In this document: piece by piece, positions 53,343 through 60,933 of the stretch | How the letters are laid out: every line of letters starts with the position of its first letter | How positions within the stretch are numbered: the stretch's first letter is position 1 | NCBI GenBank assembly: GCA_903913215.1 | Contig: CAIWKE010000026.1 | Coordinates: forward strand, 1 to 64,000 | DNA length: 64,000 nt | Direction: 5' to 3' | Origin: an uncultured Holophagaceae bacterium | GTDB taxonomy: Bacteria > Acidobacteriota > Holophagae > Holophagales > Holophagaceae | Notes under the pieces: generated by a model | Told to the model about the DNA's origin: nothing | The model's input: the letters and a program-made list of their open reading frames with translations, nothing else | The model's database searches: none | Translations under genes and position numbers: made by a program

Positions 53343-54071
53343 TCAGCCGATGACTCCGCTGCGGGAAGGGGCGGGACGGCGGCGGCGAAGCACCCGCTTG
53401 GGGGGCGCCGGGGCCGCTTCTTTACGGGGCCGACCAGGACCACGCTTGGGCGGGGCCTCCTTGGGCTTCACGGCCTTGCGGACCTTGACCTTCTTCTCCT
53501 TCTTGACGCGCTCCCGGCGGACCAGGGCCGCGGCGGCCCGACCGGTGACCACGACGCGGGAACCGTCCTTCAATTTCTTGACCTTGGAGCCGGGCTTGCG
53601 GCCGCGCTTCAGGCTCATGGCGAGGGGGGCCTCGTCTAGCAACTCCCGTTCGAGTTGGGCCTGCAGGGCCATCATCTCGCCGCGGTCAGTCTCGTGGTCG
53701 TGCCCGCAGAGGTGCAGGAAGCCGTGGATGACCAAGGTCTCCACCTCGCGTCGGCGACTCACGGCGAACTTCTTGGCCATTTTGTCCGCCATGGGCAGAC
53801 TGATCACGATGTCACCCAAGTGGGGGAAGGCCCCCTTCTCGGTGCTGGAAGGAAAGCTTAGGACGTCGGTCGTGATGTTTTTTCCGCGATGCTCCCGATT
53901 GAGTTTTCTCATGCCGCGATCGTCGACATAAGTCACGGACATGCCGAGTGCGCTCGGGGCCAATCGATCCCTGAGGTCATGCAGCAGTTTCCCTAGGGAG
54001 GTGTCACCAGGGCCCCGCATTTTGCTTCGGCTGGACCAATCAATCGTGAAAGGAGTCTTCGTCTGAGTCAT
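53343..54071 (-). CDS. ybeY: rRNA maturation endonuclease YbeY with basic AT-hook-like tail
   Basis: Metal-dependent RNase in 16S rRNA maturation and ribosome quality control. The YbeY core (about 1-150) ends with the zinc motif HGFLHLCGHDHE (His116, His120, His126). About 90 residues follow that YbeY normally lacks: Lys/Arg/Pro/Ala-rich, with two AT-hook-like cores, KRGRKPGSK (155-163) and RGPGRPRK (210-217). The tail could bind nucleic acid. The start at 54071 is clear. A 200-bp AT-rich gap separates it from rsmG. Confidence 0.9.
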   Translation of the reverse strand: MTQTKTPFTIDWSSRSKMRGPGDTSLGKLLHDLRDRLAPSALGMSVTYVDDRGMRKLNREHRGKNITTDVLSFPSSTEKGAFPHLGDIVISLPMADKMAKKFAVSRRREVETLVIHGFLHLCGHDHETDRGEMMALQAQLERELLDEAPLAMSLKRGRKPGSKVKKLKDGSRVVVTGRAAAALVRRERVKKEKKVKVRKAVKPKEAPPKRGPGRPRKEAAPAPPKRVLRRRRPAPSRSGVIG

Positions 54072-54271
54072 GGTTCGCTCCTTACAAGATCTACCAAAGG
54101 GAGCTCCCTGGGATGGATTTTGTATTGTTCAATGCTTCATCAATTCTAGGGACCAATAATTGATCCATGTTTTCAGTTGATAATTAGAACACCAATTCAT
54201 GGTTACATCATTAATAATGTTCAAAATATTGAAAACAATAATAGATACTACTGAATAAAGGAAAATAAACC
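54072..54271. promoter_or_regulatory. AT-rich divergent gap between ybeY and rsmG
   Basis: 200 bp of unusually AT-rich DNA in a GC-rich setting. It holds small palindromes (CATTAATAATG, TTCAA-AATA-TTGAA) and AAGGA before the rsmG ATG. It probably contains both promoters. No DnaA box was found. Confidence 0.45.
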
Positions 54272-54880
54272 ATGACCCCGGATCCCTGGCATCCTGGAGC
54301 CATGGATCCTCGCCTACCCAAAGAACTGGCCGCCCCGCTGGGTCGGTACCTGGTCCTCCTCGAACGCTGGAATCGAACCCACGCCTTGACGGCTCTTCCT
54401 GCCTCGGAGCGGAAAGAGGAGTTGTTGTTGGATGCAGCCGCCCTGCTGCCCTTCCTGGCCGACCTGCCCCCTGGCTCCCGTGTGGTGGATCTGGGCACGG
54501 GCATGGGCTCGCCTGCGGTGGTCCTGGCCCTGGCCCGGCCTGACCTGGAGGTGCTGGGGGTGGATTCGGCCGCGAAGAAGCTGGCCTTCCTGCGGCAGGC
54601 AGTCATGGAACTGCCGGTTCCCAACCTGAAGGCTGTGCAGGGACGCCTGGAGGACCTGCCCTCTCTGCAGGCTGACTGGGGCACCGCCAAGGCCCTGGGC
54701 TCCCTGAGCCAACTCACGGCCTGGTGGAGCCGACACGGTAAGCCTGGGGCACCTTTCTTCGCACTGAAAAGCCGAGACTGGGCCGCGGAAGCCCTCCCTG
54801 TTGGCTGGCAGGCCACCCCTCATCCCTACTCCCTGCCCACCCGTGGAGACCGGGTCGTGCTGGAACTCCGCGCAGAATGA
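54272..54880 (+). CDS. rsmG: 16S rRNA m7G527 methyltransferase
   Basis: Methylates G527 of 16S rRNA, 202 residues. The SAM-binding motif is VVDLGTGMGSPAVVLAL (usual VDIGSGAGFPG..) and the following VLGVDSAAKKLAFL is typical. The core is shorter than E. coli RsmG, and GKPGAPFFALKS replaces the common KG segment. ATG at 54272 has an AAGGA; a second ATG at 54302 is possible. Loss of this function can give low-level streptomycin resistance. It faces away from ybeY. Confidence 0.82.
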   Translation: MTPDPWHPGAMDPRLPKELAAPLGRYLVLLERWNRTHALTALPASERKEELLLDAAALLPFLADLPPGSRVVDLGTGMGSPAVVLALARPDLEVLGVDSAAKKLAFLRQAVMELPVPNLKAVQGRLEDLPSLQADWGTAKALGSLSQLTAWWSRHGKPGAPFFALKSRDWAAEALPVGWQATPHPYSLPTRGDRVVLELRAE

Positions 54881-54923
54881 CCAGGGCCCCTGTCTGGGGG
54901 CCTTGGCAGCGGTTTGGGCAGGC

Positions 54924-56096
54924 TCAGCGGGTGATGGTATCGCCGGTGACGATCTCTTCGCTGGCGCGGAGGATGCGGCAGGTGGCGGTACGGGCATCGG
55001 CCCGGACCACGAGCACTTGGCCGATGTAGTGGGCGAAGGTATCCTTGGCGGGCTTCTTGGCTCCGTCAGCCCCGATGGAGAAGGACCTGACGCGGGTGGA
55101 GAGCAGGACGTCACCTACCTTGAGGCCATCGTTGGCGCCGCGATCGATGATGATCATGTCGCCGGTGGCCGCATGCACCTTGGAATCCCGGGCGTAGATG
55201 ACCACTGCCGCCGTGGGGGCGACCTGGATCGGCTCGGTGATATCAGTACGGAGGGTCATGGGGATGCTGGCAGGTTCTGTGAACTTCACGAGGTGGTTGC
55301 CCACTTCCACAGTCTCCAGGCAGCGCTCGATGATGGCCACGGAACTCTTGGCCTGGGCCGTGATGACCCGGACCACGCCGGTCTGCTGAAGGACATCACC
55401 CATTTTCTGCTTGGGGTTGGTGGGGTGGACCAGCATCTGCTTGACGGACTTCAGAACCAGGAAGCGATCGCCCGCCTTGATGCCCTGGTCCACACCCCCG
55501 TTCACGTAGACCGTCTCGCCCTCGGCGAGATACTGGCGATCATCCCGCTTGTTGGCGGTGATGGTGAAGGCGCCGTTGGTCTTGAAATAGGACTCTGCAC
55601 CCGTGGGCGCCATGAAAGGCAACTGGATGAAGTCCTGGAACGCGAAACCCATTTCGGGCCGACGCATGGCACTGGGGTCAGCCTTGCGGGCCTGGTCGGG
55701 GGGCAGGTCGGCGATGGCCTCCGGCAGGGAACCGGCGTTGGCCACGCCCCGGGCCAAGTCGATGACCAGCGGATCCCCGGGATAGATCCAATGGGGATCC
55801 TTCACCCACTGGTTCAGTTCCCAGATCTGGGGCCAGGCGTAGGGATTTCCGAGGTACTTCCCAGAAAGATCCCAGAGGGTGTCGCCCTTCTCCACGGTAT
55901 GGGTTCGGGACCCCTCAGGCAGCTTCAGATCCTTCGGATAGTCCCACTTTGACTTGTGGGCTTCCACCTGGGGAGCAGGCTGGACGGTCTCCTGGGCCCG
56001 CAGGACTGGAAGCGCCAATGCCATGGCTGCCAAGAGGCCCGGGGCGGCCACAAGGGCGCGCATCCGGCCGACATGCAGGCGAGTGGGCAGGTGCAT
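54924..56096 (-). CDS. LysM domain exported protein
   Basis: Encodes 390 residues. A basic N-terminus and hydrophobic segment (LVAAPGLLAAMALALPVLRA, 20 residues) form a signal peptide. The LysM domain (about 60-115) begins THTVEKGDTLWDLSGKYLG and binds glycan, followed by regions with several beta-rich repeats near 160-390. The role is probably cell-wall association of an envelope protein. It is 31 bp after pfkB-type gene, in an operon with it and the Smr gene. Confidence 0.85.
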   Translation of the reverse strand: MHLPTRLHVGRMRALVAAPGLLAAMALALPVLRAQETVQPAPQVEAHKSKWDYPKDLKLPEGSRTHTVEKGDTLWDLSGKYLGNPYAWPQIWELNQWVKDPHWIYPGDPLVIDLARGVANAGSLPEAIADLPPDQARKADPSAMRRPEMGFAFQDFIQLPFMAPTGAESYFKTNGAFTITANKRDDRQYLAEGETVYVNGGVDQGIKAGDRFLVLKSVKQMLVHPTNPKQKMGDVLQQTGVVRVITAQAKSSVAIIERCLETVEVGNHLVKFTEPASIPMTLRTDITEPIQVAPTAAVVIYARDSKVHAATGDMIIIDRGANDGLKVGDVLLSTRVRSFSIGADGAKKPAKDTFAHYIGQVLVVRADARTATCRILRASEEIVTGDTITR

Positions 56097-56127
56097 CAGG
56101 TACCCCCGTATGAATTAATAGTGCCGA

Positions 56128-57039
56128 TTATAGGTCTTCGACGCGGATCATATCTGAAAATAATGACAATCGGTTGCGGACTTCGTCCTGCGAGATTTGC
56201 TCCAACCGCTCGGTGGAGAACTCCTCCACCGTAAAGCTGGCCATGACGGATCCCACCAGGGTGGCGTGCTTGAGGGCCGTGACGTCGATGCGCTCCACCC
56301 AGGCCAGGTAGCCCAGGAACCCGCCAGCGAAGGTATCGCCGGCCCCGGTTGGGTCGAAGACGTTCTCCAGGGGATAGGCCGGGGCGGCGAAGAATCCCTC
56401 CGGAGTGAAGAGGGCCACGCCGTATTCCCCCCGCTTGACCACCAGGATCCGGGGGCCAAGGGCTTGGATCTTGCGATAGGCCTTGATGAGGCTGTGCTCC
56501 TGGGTGAGTTCCCGGACCTCTGCGTCGTTCACCAGGAGGATGTCCACTTCCTTGAGGACCGCTTCCAAGGCCGGGCGGGCACCTCGGATCCAGTAGTTCA
56601 TGGTGTCCAGGGCAATCCACTTGGGACGTACGGTCATCTGGCGCACCACATCCAACTGCAGGACCGGATCAATATTCCCCAGGAACAGATACGGGGATTC
56701 CCGGTAGCTCTCGGGCAGGTCCGGGCGGAAATCTGCGAAGACATTCAGGTCCGTCGCCAGGGTCTTGGCCTCGTTCAGGTCGTAGCCGTAGGCCCCCTTC
56801 CAGTGGAAGCTGAGCCCCTTCACCCGGGACAGGCCTTTCAGGTCGATGGAGCGCCCGTCGAAGACCTTCATCTGGTCCGGGCCGAAGTCCTCGCCCACCA
56901 CGGCCACGATGCGCACCGGATGGAAACGGCTGGCGCTCAACGAGAAGTAGGTCGCCGAGCCCCCCAGGGCATGCTCCCGGGCCCCGAAGGGGGTTTCCAG
57001 GTCATCGAAGGCCACACTTCCAATGGCGAGCAGGGTCAT
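56128..57039 (-). CDS. PfkB family carbohydrate/nucleoside kinase
   Basis: Ribokinase-fold kinase of 303 residues. GGSATYFSLSASRF matches the substrate-side motif, and DPTGAGDTFAGGFLGYL (catalytic Asp in GAGD) is the ATP-side signature. The substrate (ribose, adenosine, fructose-phosphate or another) cannot be read from sequence. Its gap to the Smr gene is 22 bp, so they are co-transcribed. Confidence 0.88.
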   Translation of the reverse strand: MTLLAIGSVAFDDLETPFGAREHALGGSATYFSLSASRFHPVRIVAVVGEDFGPDQMKVFDGRSIDLKGLSRVKGLSFHWKGAYGYDLNEAKTLATDLNVFADFRPDLPESYRESPYLFLGNIDPVLQLDVVRQMTVRPKWIALDTMNYWIRGARPALEAVLKEVDILLVNDAEVRELTQEHSLIKAYRKIQALGPRILVVKRGEYGVALFTPEGFFAAPAYPLENVFDPTGAGDTFAGGFLGYLAWVERIDVTALKHATLVGSVMASFTVEEFSTERLEQISQDEVRNRLSLFSDMIRVEDL

Positions 57040-57061
57040 GTGAATCAGGCTCCAGGCAGGT

Positions 57062-58021
57062 TCAAGATTGGACGGAAGGCGCCGCGAAGTAGAGCAGCCA
57101 GGCCTGGTTCCCGCCCATGGGCACGGGCGCCTGGGCGTACCTAGCCACCATCGGAACCTGACCCGAAGCCATGAGATTCAGCAGACCTTCGTGCAGCAGG
57201 GGGTCCTGGCCAAGAGTCACCTGGAGGCTCCGCCAGCCCAACACCTGGCCATCACCCAGGCGGTCCTGGAGCCGGTCCAGGGCGTCGGCCAGGGAGTGCC
57301 CCCGGAGATCCAGAGTCCCATCCACCTCGATGGCCATGCCAGCCGCCAGCTGGAACCGGGTGGGCGCAGGGGGGCGGGCAGGGAGGGGCTCCGGTATAGG
57401 TTGGGAGATGCGGGGGGCTTCCACCTCCAGGACGGCCGGGGCGGGGGCTGCAGGGGCTGGGGGCTCCGGGAGCGCGGGGGGCGCTGGGGGTGACGGAAGG
57501 GGCTGGACCGGCTGGTCCCTGATGCCCTTGGCCATGGGCTTGAAGCCCCGAAGGCCCTGGATGGCCTCCTGGAAGGATTCCGGTGCGGGGAGGGGCTCAG
57601 GTTCAACCGGGGAAGGGCGGGGAATCTCCACCTCGATGACTGGAGCCGCAGTTGCTTGGGCCGGGGGTTCCGGGGGCGGCGGCGGGGCTTGGGCCAAGGC
57701 TTTGGGCTTGTCCGGCTGGTCCCTGAAGCCCTTGGCCATGGGCTTGAAGCCCCGGAGATCCAGGATGGCCTCCTGGAAAGATTCCGGGATCGGGCGGGGT
57801 TCTTCGGGCGGGGTTGCTGCCTGGGATTCGGTGGCTGCGGGGGCAGGGCGTTTCGGGGTCGGCTTATGGCCCATGGCGGAGAGAAACACCGCGTCTTCGT
57901 CATCCAGGACCAGAGGCCCCTCGGGTTTCGGGGCCAGTTTGGGTTTGAGCTTCCCGACCGGAGCGCTTTCCTCTGGGGCGAGCTGCTGTTTGAGTTTTGC
58001 CAGGTCCTGCTTCCACGCCAT
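57062..58021 (-). CDS. Pro-rich protein with C-terminal Smr-like domain and duplicated motif
   Basis: Encodes 319 residues. The N-terminal region (1-65) includes FLSAMGHKPTPKR, like the FxxAMxxVxP motif that precedes Smr domains. Two copies of a 24-residue unit follow (ESFQEAI..LRGFKPMAKG..RDQP) with Pro/Ala-rich spacers. The C-terminus (about 232-315) resembles an Smr domain, with DLRGHSLADAL and GGNQAWLLYF, though the catalytic HGxG segment is poorly kept (VTLGQDPLL). Smr domains nick or bind DNA/RNA. It leads the Smr-pfkB-LysM operon. Confidence 0.65.
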   Translation of the reverse strand: MAWKQDLAKLKQQLAPEESAPVGKLKPKLAPKPEGPLVLDDEDAVFLSAMGHKPTPKRPAPAATESQAATPPEEPRPIPESFQEAILDLRGFKPMAKGFRDQPDKPKALAQAPPPPPEPPAQATAAPVIEVEIPRPSPVEPEPLPAPESFQEAIQGLRGFKPMAKGIRDQPVQPLPSPPAPPALPEPPAPAAPAPAVLEVEAPRISQPIPEPLPARPPAPTRFQLAAGMAIEVDGTLDLRGHSLADALDRLQDRLGDGQVLGWRSLQVTLGQDPLLHEGLLNLMASGQVPMVARYAQAPVPMGGNQAWLLYFAAPSVQS

Positions 58022-58224
58022 GAACTGCCTCGTCCTGTCCAGAGTAGGCCATGCAGGCCCGAGCCCAAAGCCCGCCGTTGCAATCTCGCCACAGGCCGAG
58101 GCAATTCGCCGCAGGAAAGTCCCGCTTCAACCGGGGTAAGAATGCGCCCATCTAAGGAATGACGCCCCTTGGCGTAACCTGGTACATCCTTCGCACGTAA
58201 CCTGATCGATCCACTGGAGGTCCC

Positions 58225-58860
58225 ATGCGCCGCGCCGCCACCCTACTCATCCTTCCCCTGCTCCTGGCCTCCGGCCAGGTCCTACGGGCCCAGAGCCCCC
58301 ACCTGGGCTTCAGCGTGAACCTGACGATCCCCACCGGGGACTTCGCCAGCAAGACCTACCTGACGACCACGGGGCACGAGAAAGAGACCTACGATTTAGG
58401 GCTAGGTGGCAGCTTCACTGCCAGCTTCCCCGTGGATCGGAACCTAGCCTTCCGCCTGGACCTCAGCGGCTCCTCCGAGACGGGTGTCAACCGCGCTGCG
58501 GGATACTCGGACCTCAACCTCCGCCACTCCCTCTTCAGCGTGGGTGGCGACCTGCAGATCTTCCCCCAGGGCACGGCCTTCCGGCACCGGGGGCTCTACT
58601 TCGTGGCGGGCCTTTCCGCGGACTTCGAGCAGTTCAGCCGGGGCTATGGCAACGATTACTACTATTACAACAACAGCAGCAGCACCAGCAAGAGCCGGCT
58701 GGGTGGCAAGGTGGGTATCGGCCACAGCTTTGGCTTCGATGCGGGTCGGAAGTTCACCGTGGAAGCCACCTACCATACGACCCTCACATCCAAGGACGTG
58801 AACGCTGGCGATCCCCCCAGCACTGACTTCCTGAAGCTGGGCTTCGGCCTCGTCTTCTAA
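58225..58860 (+). CDS. Outer-membrane beta-barrel protein
   Basis: Encodes 211 residues. A signal peptide (TLLILPLLLASGQVLRAQS) is followed by alternating strands ending in GFGLVF with a terminal Phe, the signature recognised by the BAM insertion machinery. About eight to ten strands are expected. A Tyr/Asn/Ser-rich loop (DYYYYNNSSSTSKS) near 155 would face outward. The function is unknown. It is divergent from the Smr gene. Confidence 0.8.
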   Translation: MRRAATLLILPLLLASGQVLRAQSPHLGFSVNLTIPTGDFASKTYLTTTGHEKETYDLGLGGSFTASFPVDRNLAFRLDLSGSSETGVNRAAGYSDLNLRHSLFSVGGDLQIFPQGTAFRHRGLYFVAGLSADFEQFSRGYGNDYYYYNNSSSTSKSRLGGKVGIGHSFGFDAGRKFTVEATYHTTLTSKDVNAGDPPSTDFLKLGFGLVF

Positions 58861-58872
58861 TTGGCTGGTTTC

Positions 58873-58910
58873 AACAATGAAATGGCCCCGTTCGGGGCCA
58901 TTTCATTGTT
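58873..58910. terminator. Perfect 17-bp bidirectional terminator
   Basis: AACAATGAAATGGCCCC (58873-58889), loop GTTC, GGGGCCATTTCATTGTT (58894-58910). It lies between the converging barrel and coiled-coil genes and has A/T runs on both sides. Confidence 0.85.
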
Positions 58911-58922
58911 TGGGGTATCTGA

Positions 58923-59801
58923 TTACTGCGCCTTGGGCGCCGACTTCTTTTTAGTCTTCTTTTTGGGCTTCTCGGGTTCCTGCTCCTCGGTCTTGCCCAG
59001 GAGCCCGTTGACGAGGCGGGGAATTTCCTTGTTGGCGGGGTCCAGCTTCTGGAGGCGCCGGGCATAGGCAAGCCGGTCCTGCTTGGGACGCGCGTCGTCG
59101 GCCTTCACCTGCTCATATTTCTCGGCGACGTACTTGGTCAGGCCGCCGGCTTCAGTGACTTCGGCTTTTTCGGCAGCCAGGAAGGTCTGCCAGTCCGACA
59201 CCGCCTTCGTGGTGCTTTCCTTGGCTTGGCGCAGGCGCAGCAGGATGGCTTCGATGTCCTTGAGGGCCCGCTCACTGTGGGCGATAGCAGCCTGCTGCTC
59301 GTCCATGAAGATCTTCAACTGCTGCTTCAGACGCAGCTGATCCGCGCCGAGGCCGGGGGCCTCTTCCAGCTCCCGCAGGCGGGGCGCCTGCTTGGCCATG
59401 GCCTCGCGGAATTCCTTGAGCTTCTGCTCATGCTCGGCCCGGGTTTTGGCGAGCAGGGGTTCCGCCGTGCTGAGGTTCTCCTCGGCAGCGGCCTGGGCCT
59501 TCTGGAAGTGGGCCACGGCATCTTCCCAGCTGCCTTCGGACACGCAGGCCCTGGCGGCCAGACCGCGCAGGGCTACCAGGGCATGCATGTCGTTGTAATC
59601 CGAAGGGTTCACGGCCAGACCTTCACGACCAAGCAGGGCCTCCACGCCCTTGCGGACGGTGGGGGCATCGCCGCGCTCCAGCTGGAGCTCCCAGGGACCC
59701 CGAACCTCCTTGAAGCGGTCGGTGAGGCTTTGGGCCCCCAGGCTCGAGGTCCCGGCGGCCAGAGTCAGGGCGCAGGCGAGGAAGAATCCGAAGCGGGTCA
59801 T
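58923..59801 (-). CDS. Exported coiled-coil/TPR-like protein, Lys-rich tail
   Basis: Encodes 292 residues from ATG at 59801 (GGAG upstream). A signal peptide (FGFFLACALTLAAGTSSLGA, 20 residues) is followed by helical segments, long coiled coils (about 95-215) and a C-terminal tail of Lys/Pro/Ala (PKKKTKKKSAPKAQ). A repeated phrase near 260, LDPANKEIPRLVNGLLGK, is shared with the next gene. It is one of a tandem pair with similar architecture, 35 bp apart. The role is unknown. Confidence 0.65.
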   Translation of the reverse strand: MTRFGFFLACALTLAAGTSSLGAQSLTDRFKEVRGPWELQLERGDAPTVRKGVEALLGREGLAVNPSDYNDMHALVALRGLAARACVSEGSWEDAVAHFQKAQAAAEENLSTAEPLLAKTRAEHEQKLKEFREAMAKQAPRLRELEEAPGLGADQLRLKQQLKIFMDEQQAAIAHSERALKDIEAILLRLRQAKESTTKAVSDWQTFLAAEKAEVTEAGGLTKYVAEKYEQVKADDARPKQDRLAYARRLQKLDPANKEIPRLVNGLLGKTEEQEPEKPKKKTKKKSAPKAQ

Positions 59802-59836
59802 GGTCGCTCCTTTCACGGAGAGGCGGGCGGGAACGA

Positions 59837-60850
59837 CTACTTCTTAGGGGACTTCTTGCCCGACTTGGCTTCCTTGGCAAAGGGTTCCTTGCCGGCCTTC
59901 AGGTTGTCCAGGGCCTTGGTGGCCATGGCGTTGCCGGGGTCCAGCACCAGCAGGCGGTTCAAGAAGGCTGCCTGGTCCTCGGTGCTGCCCAGCTTGGTGA
60001 AGTTCTCGTGGTTGCGGAGTACCGCATCCACCCAGTTCTTCTTGCCGACGATCTTGACCTTCTGCATCACCTGCTTGGTGTTGAAGGCCGTGATCTCATC
60101 GTTCTGCTCGGTGACGACGGTCTTGGCCTTGACCACGGCCTCATCGGCGGCCTTGATCATGCCGTCCATCTCCTTGGTGTTCTCCCCGAGCATCTTCGCG
60201 ACCTTGGGGGCCGCATCCAGGTTCTGCTTGTGGACCGGGAGCGAGGCGTTGATCTGGGCCAGGTCCTGCTCATCCTGCTGGACCTTGGAGCCGCGGGCGT
60301 TGAATTCGTCCAATTCCTTCTTGGTCAGCTTGCGCTTGCCGGACTTGACCTCGGCGGAGACCGTGGCGAACTCGGCCTTGAAGGCCGCGATACCGGCCTC
60401 CAACTCCTTCTTCCGGGGCTCATTCTTGGCGATGTAGTCCCGGGATTCCTGGCTGACCTTGGCCCACTGGGCCAGGATGGGCGCCTGGACCTTGTCCTGG
60501 TCGGCCTTGATGGCCCGGGCGTCCGCGGCGCGCTTCTCCTGGACCTCAAGGGCCTTCTCCCAGAGCCCCGCCTCGGAGGTCACCTTGGCCTGGAGCTTGT
60601 AGAGGGACATCAGGCCCTGGGCGTTATCCAGGCTGGCGGACATGGCGGGGCCAGAGCTGACGTCAAAGCCGGGCCTTTGGGCGGGCATCAGGGCCTGGAC
60701 CTTGGCCAGGGCCTCCTGGGTCTTGAGTTCCTTGAGCAGCTGGGTGATGCCCGCGAGTTCGGAGTTGAACCGCTGGGCGAGGTTGGGGGTCGCCGGGGCC
60801 TGGGCGACCAGGACCACCGCAGGGAGGAGCAGGAAGGGCATTGCACGCAT
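59837..60850 (-). CDS. Exported coiled-coil protein, paralogue of the next gene
   Basis: Encodes 337 residues from ATG at 60850 (GGAG upstream). The signal peptide ends PAVVLVAQAPATP. The mature protein is almost entirely helical with charged coiled coils (about 100-260), ends with LDPGNAMATKALDNLKAGK like its neighbour, and has a Lys-rich tail (KSGKKSPKK). Pairs of this kind probably form a periplasmic assembly. No family is recognised. Confidence 0.65.
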   Translation of the reverse strand: MRAMPFLLLPAVVLVAQAPATPNLAQRFNSELAGITQLLKELKTQEALAKVQALMPAQRPGFDVSSGPAMSASLDNAQGLMSLYKLQAKVTSEAGLWEKALEVQEKRAADARAIKADQDKVQAPILAQWAKVSQESRDYIAKNEPRKKELEAGIAAFKAEFATVSAEVKSGKRKLTKKELDEFNARGSKVQQDEQDLAQINASLPVHKQNLDAAPKVAKMLGENTKEMDGMIKAADEAVVKAKTVVTEQNDEITAFNTKQVMQKVKIVGKKNWVDAVLRNHENFTKLGSTEDQAAFLNRLLVLDPGNAMATKALDNLKAGKEPFAKEAKSGKKSPKK

Positions 60851-60933
60851 GAACACTCCAGAAAAAGTCCAGGAACCAGGGTAGCGAAAAGGCCGGGTTC
60901 AGGGGCCGTCCTTCGGAAAATGTGACGGGTCGG

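Noticed and set aside
54072-54271. Chromosomal origin near rsmG
   Set aside because: AT-rich and next to rsmG, but no DnaA boxes or dnaA/parAB genes are seen.
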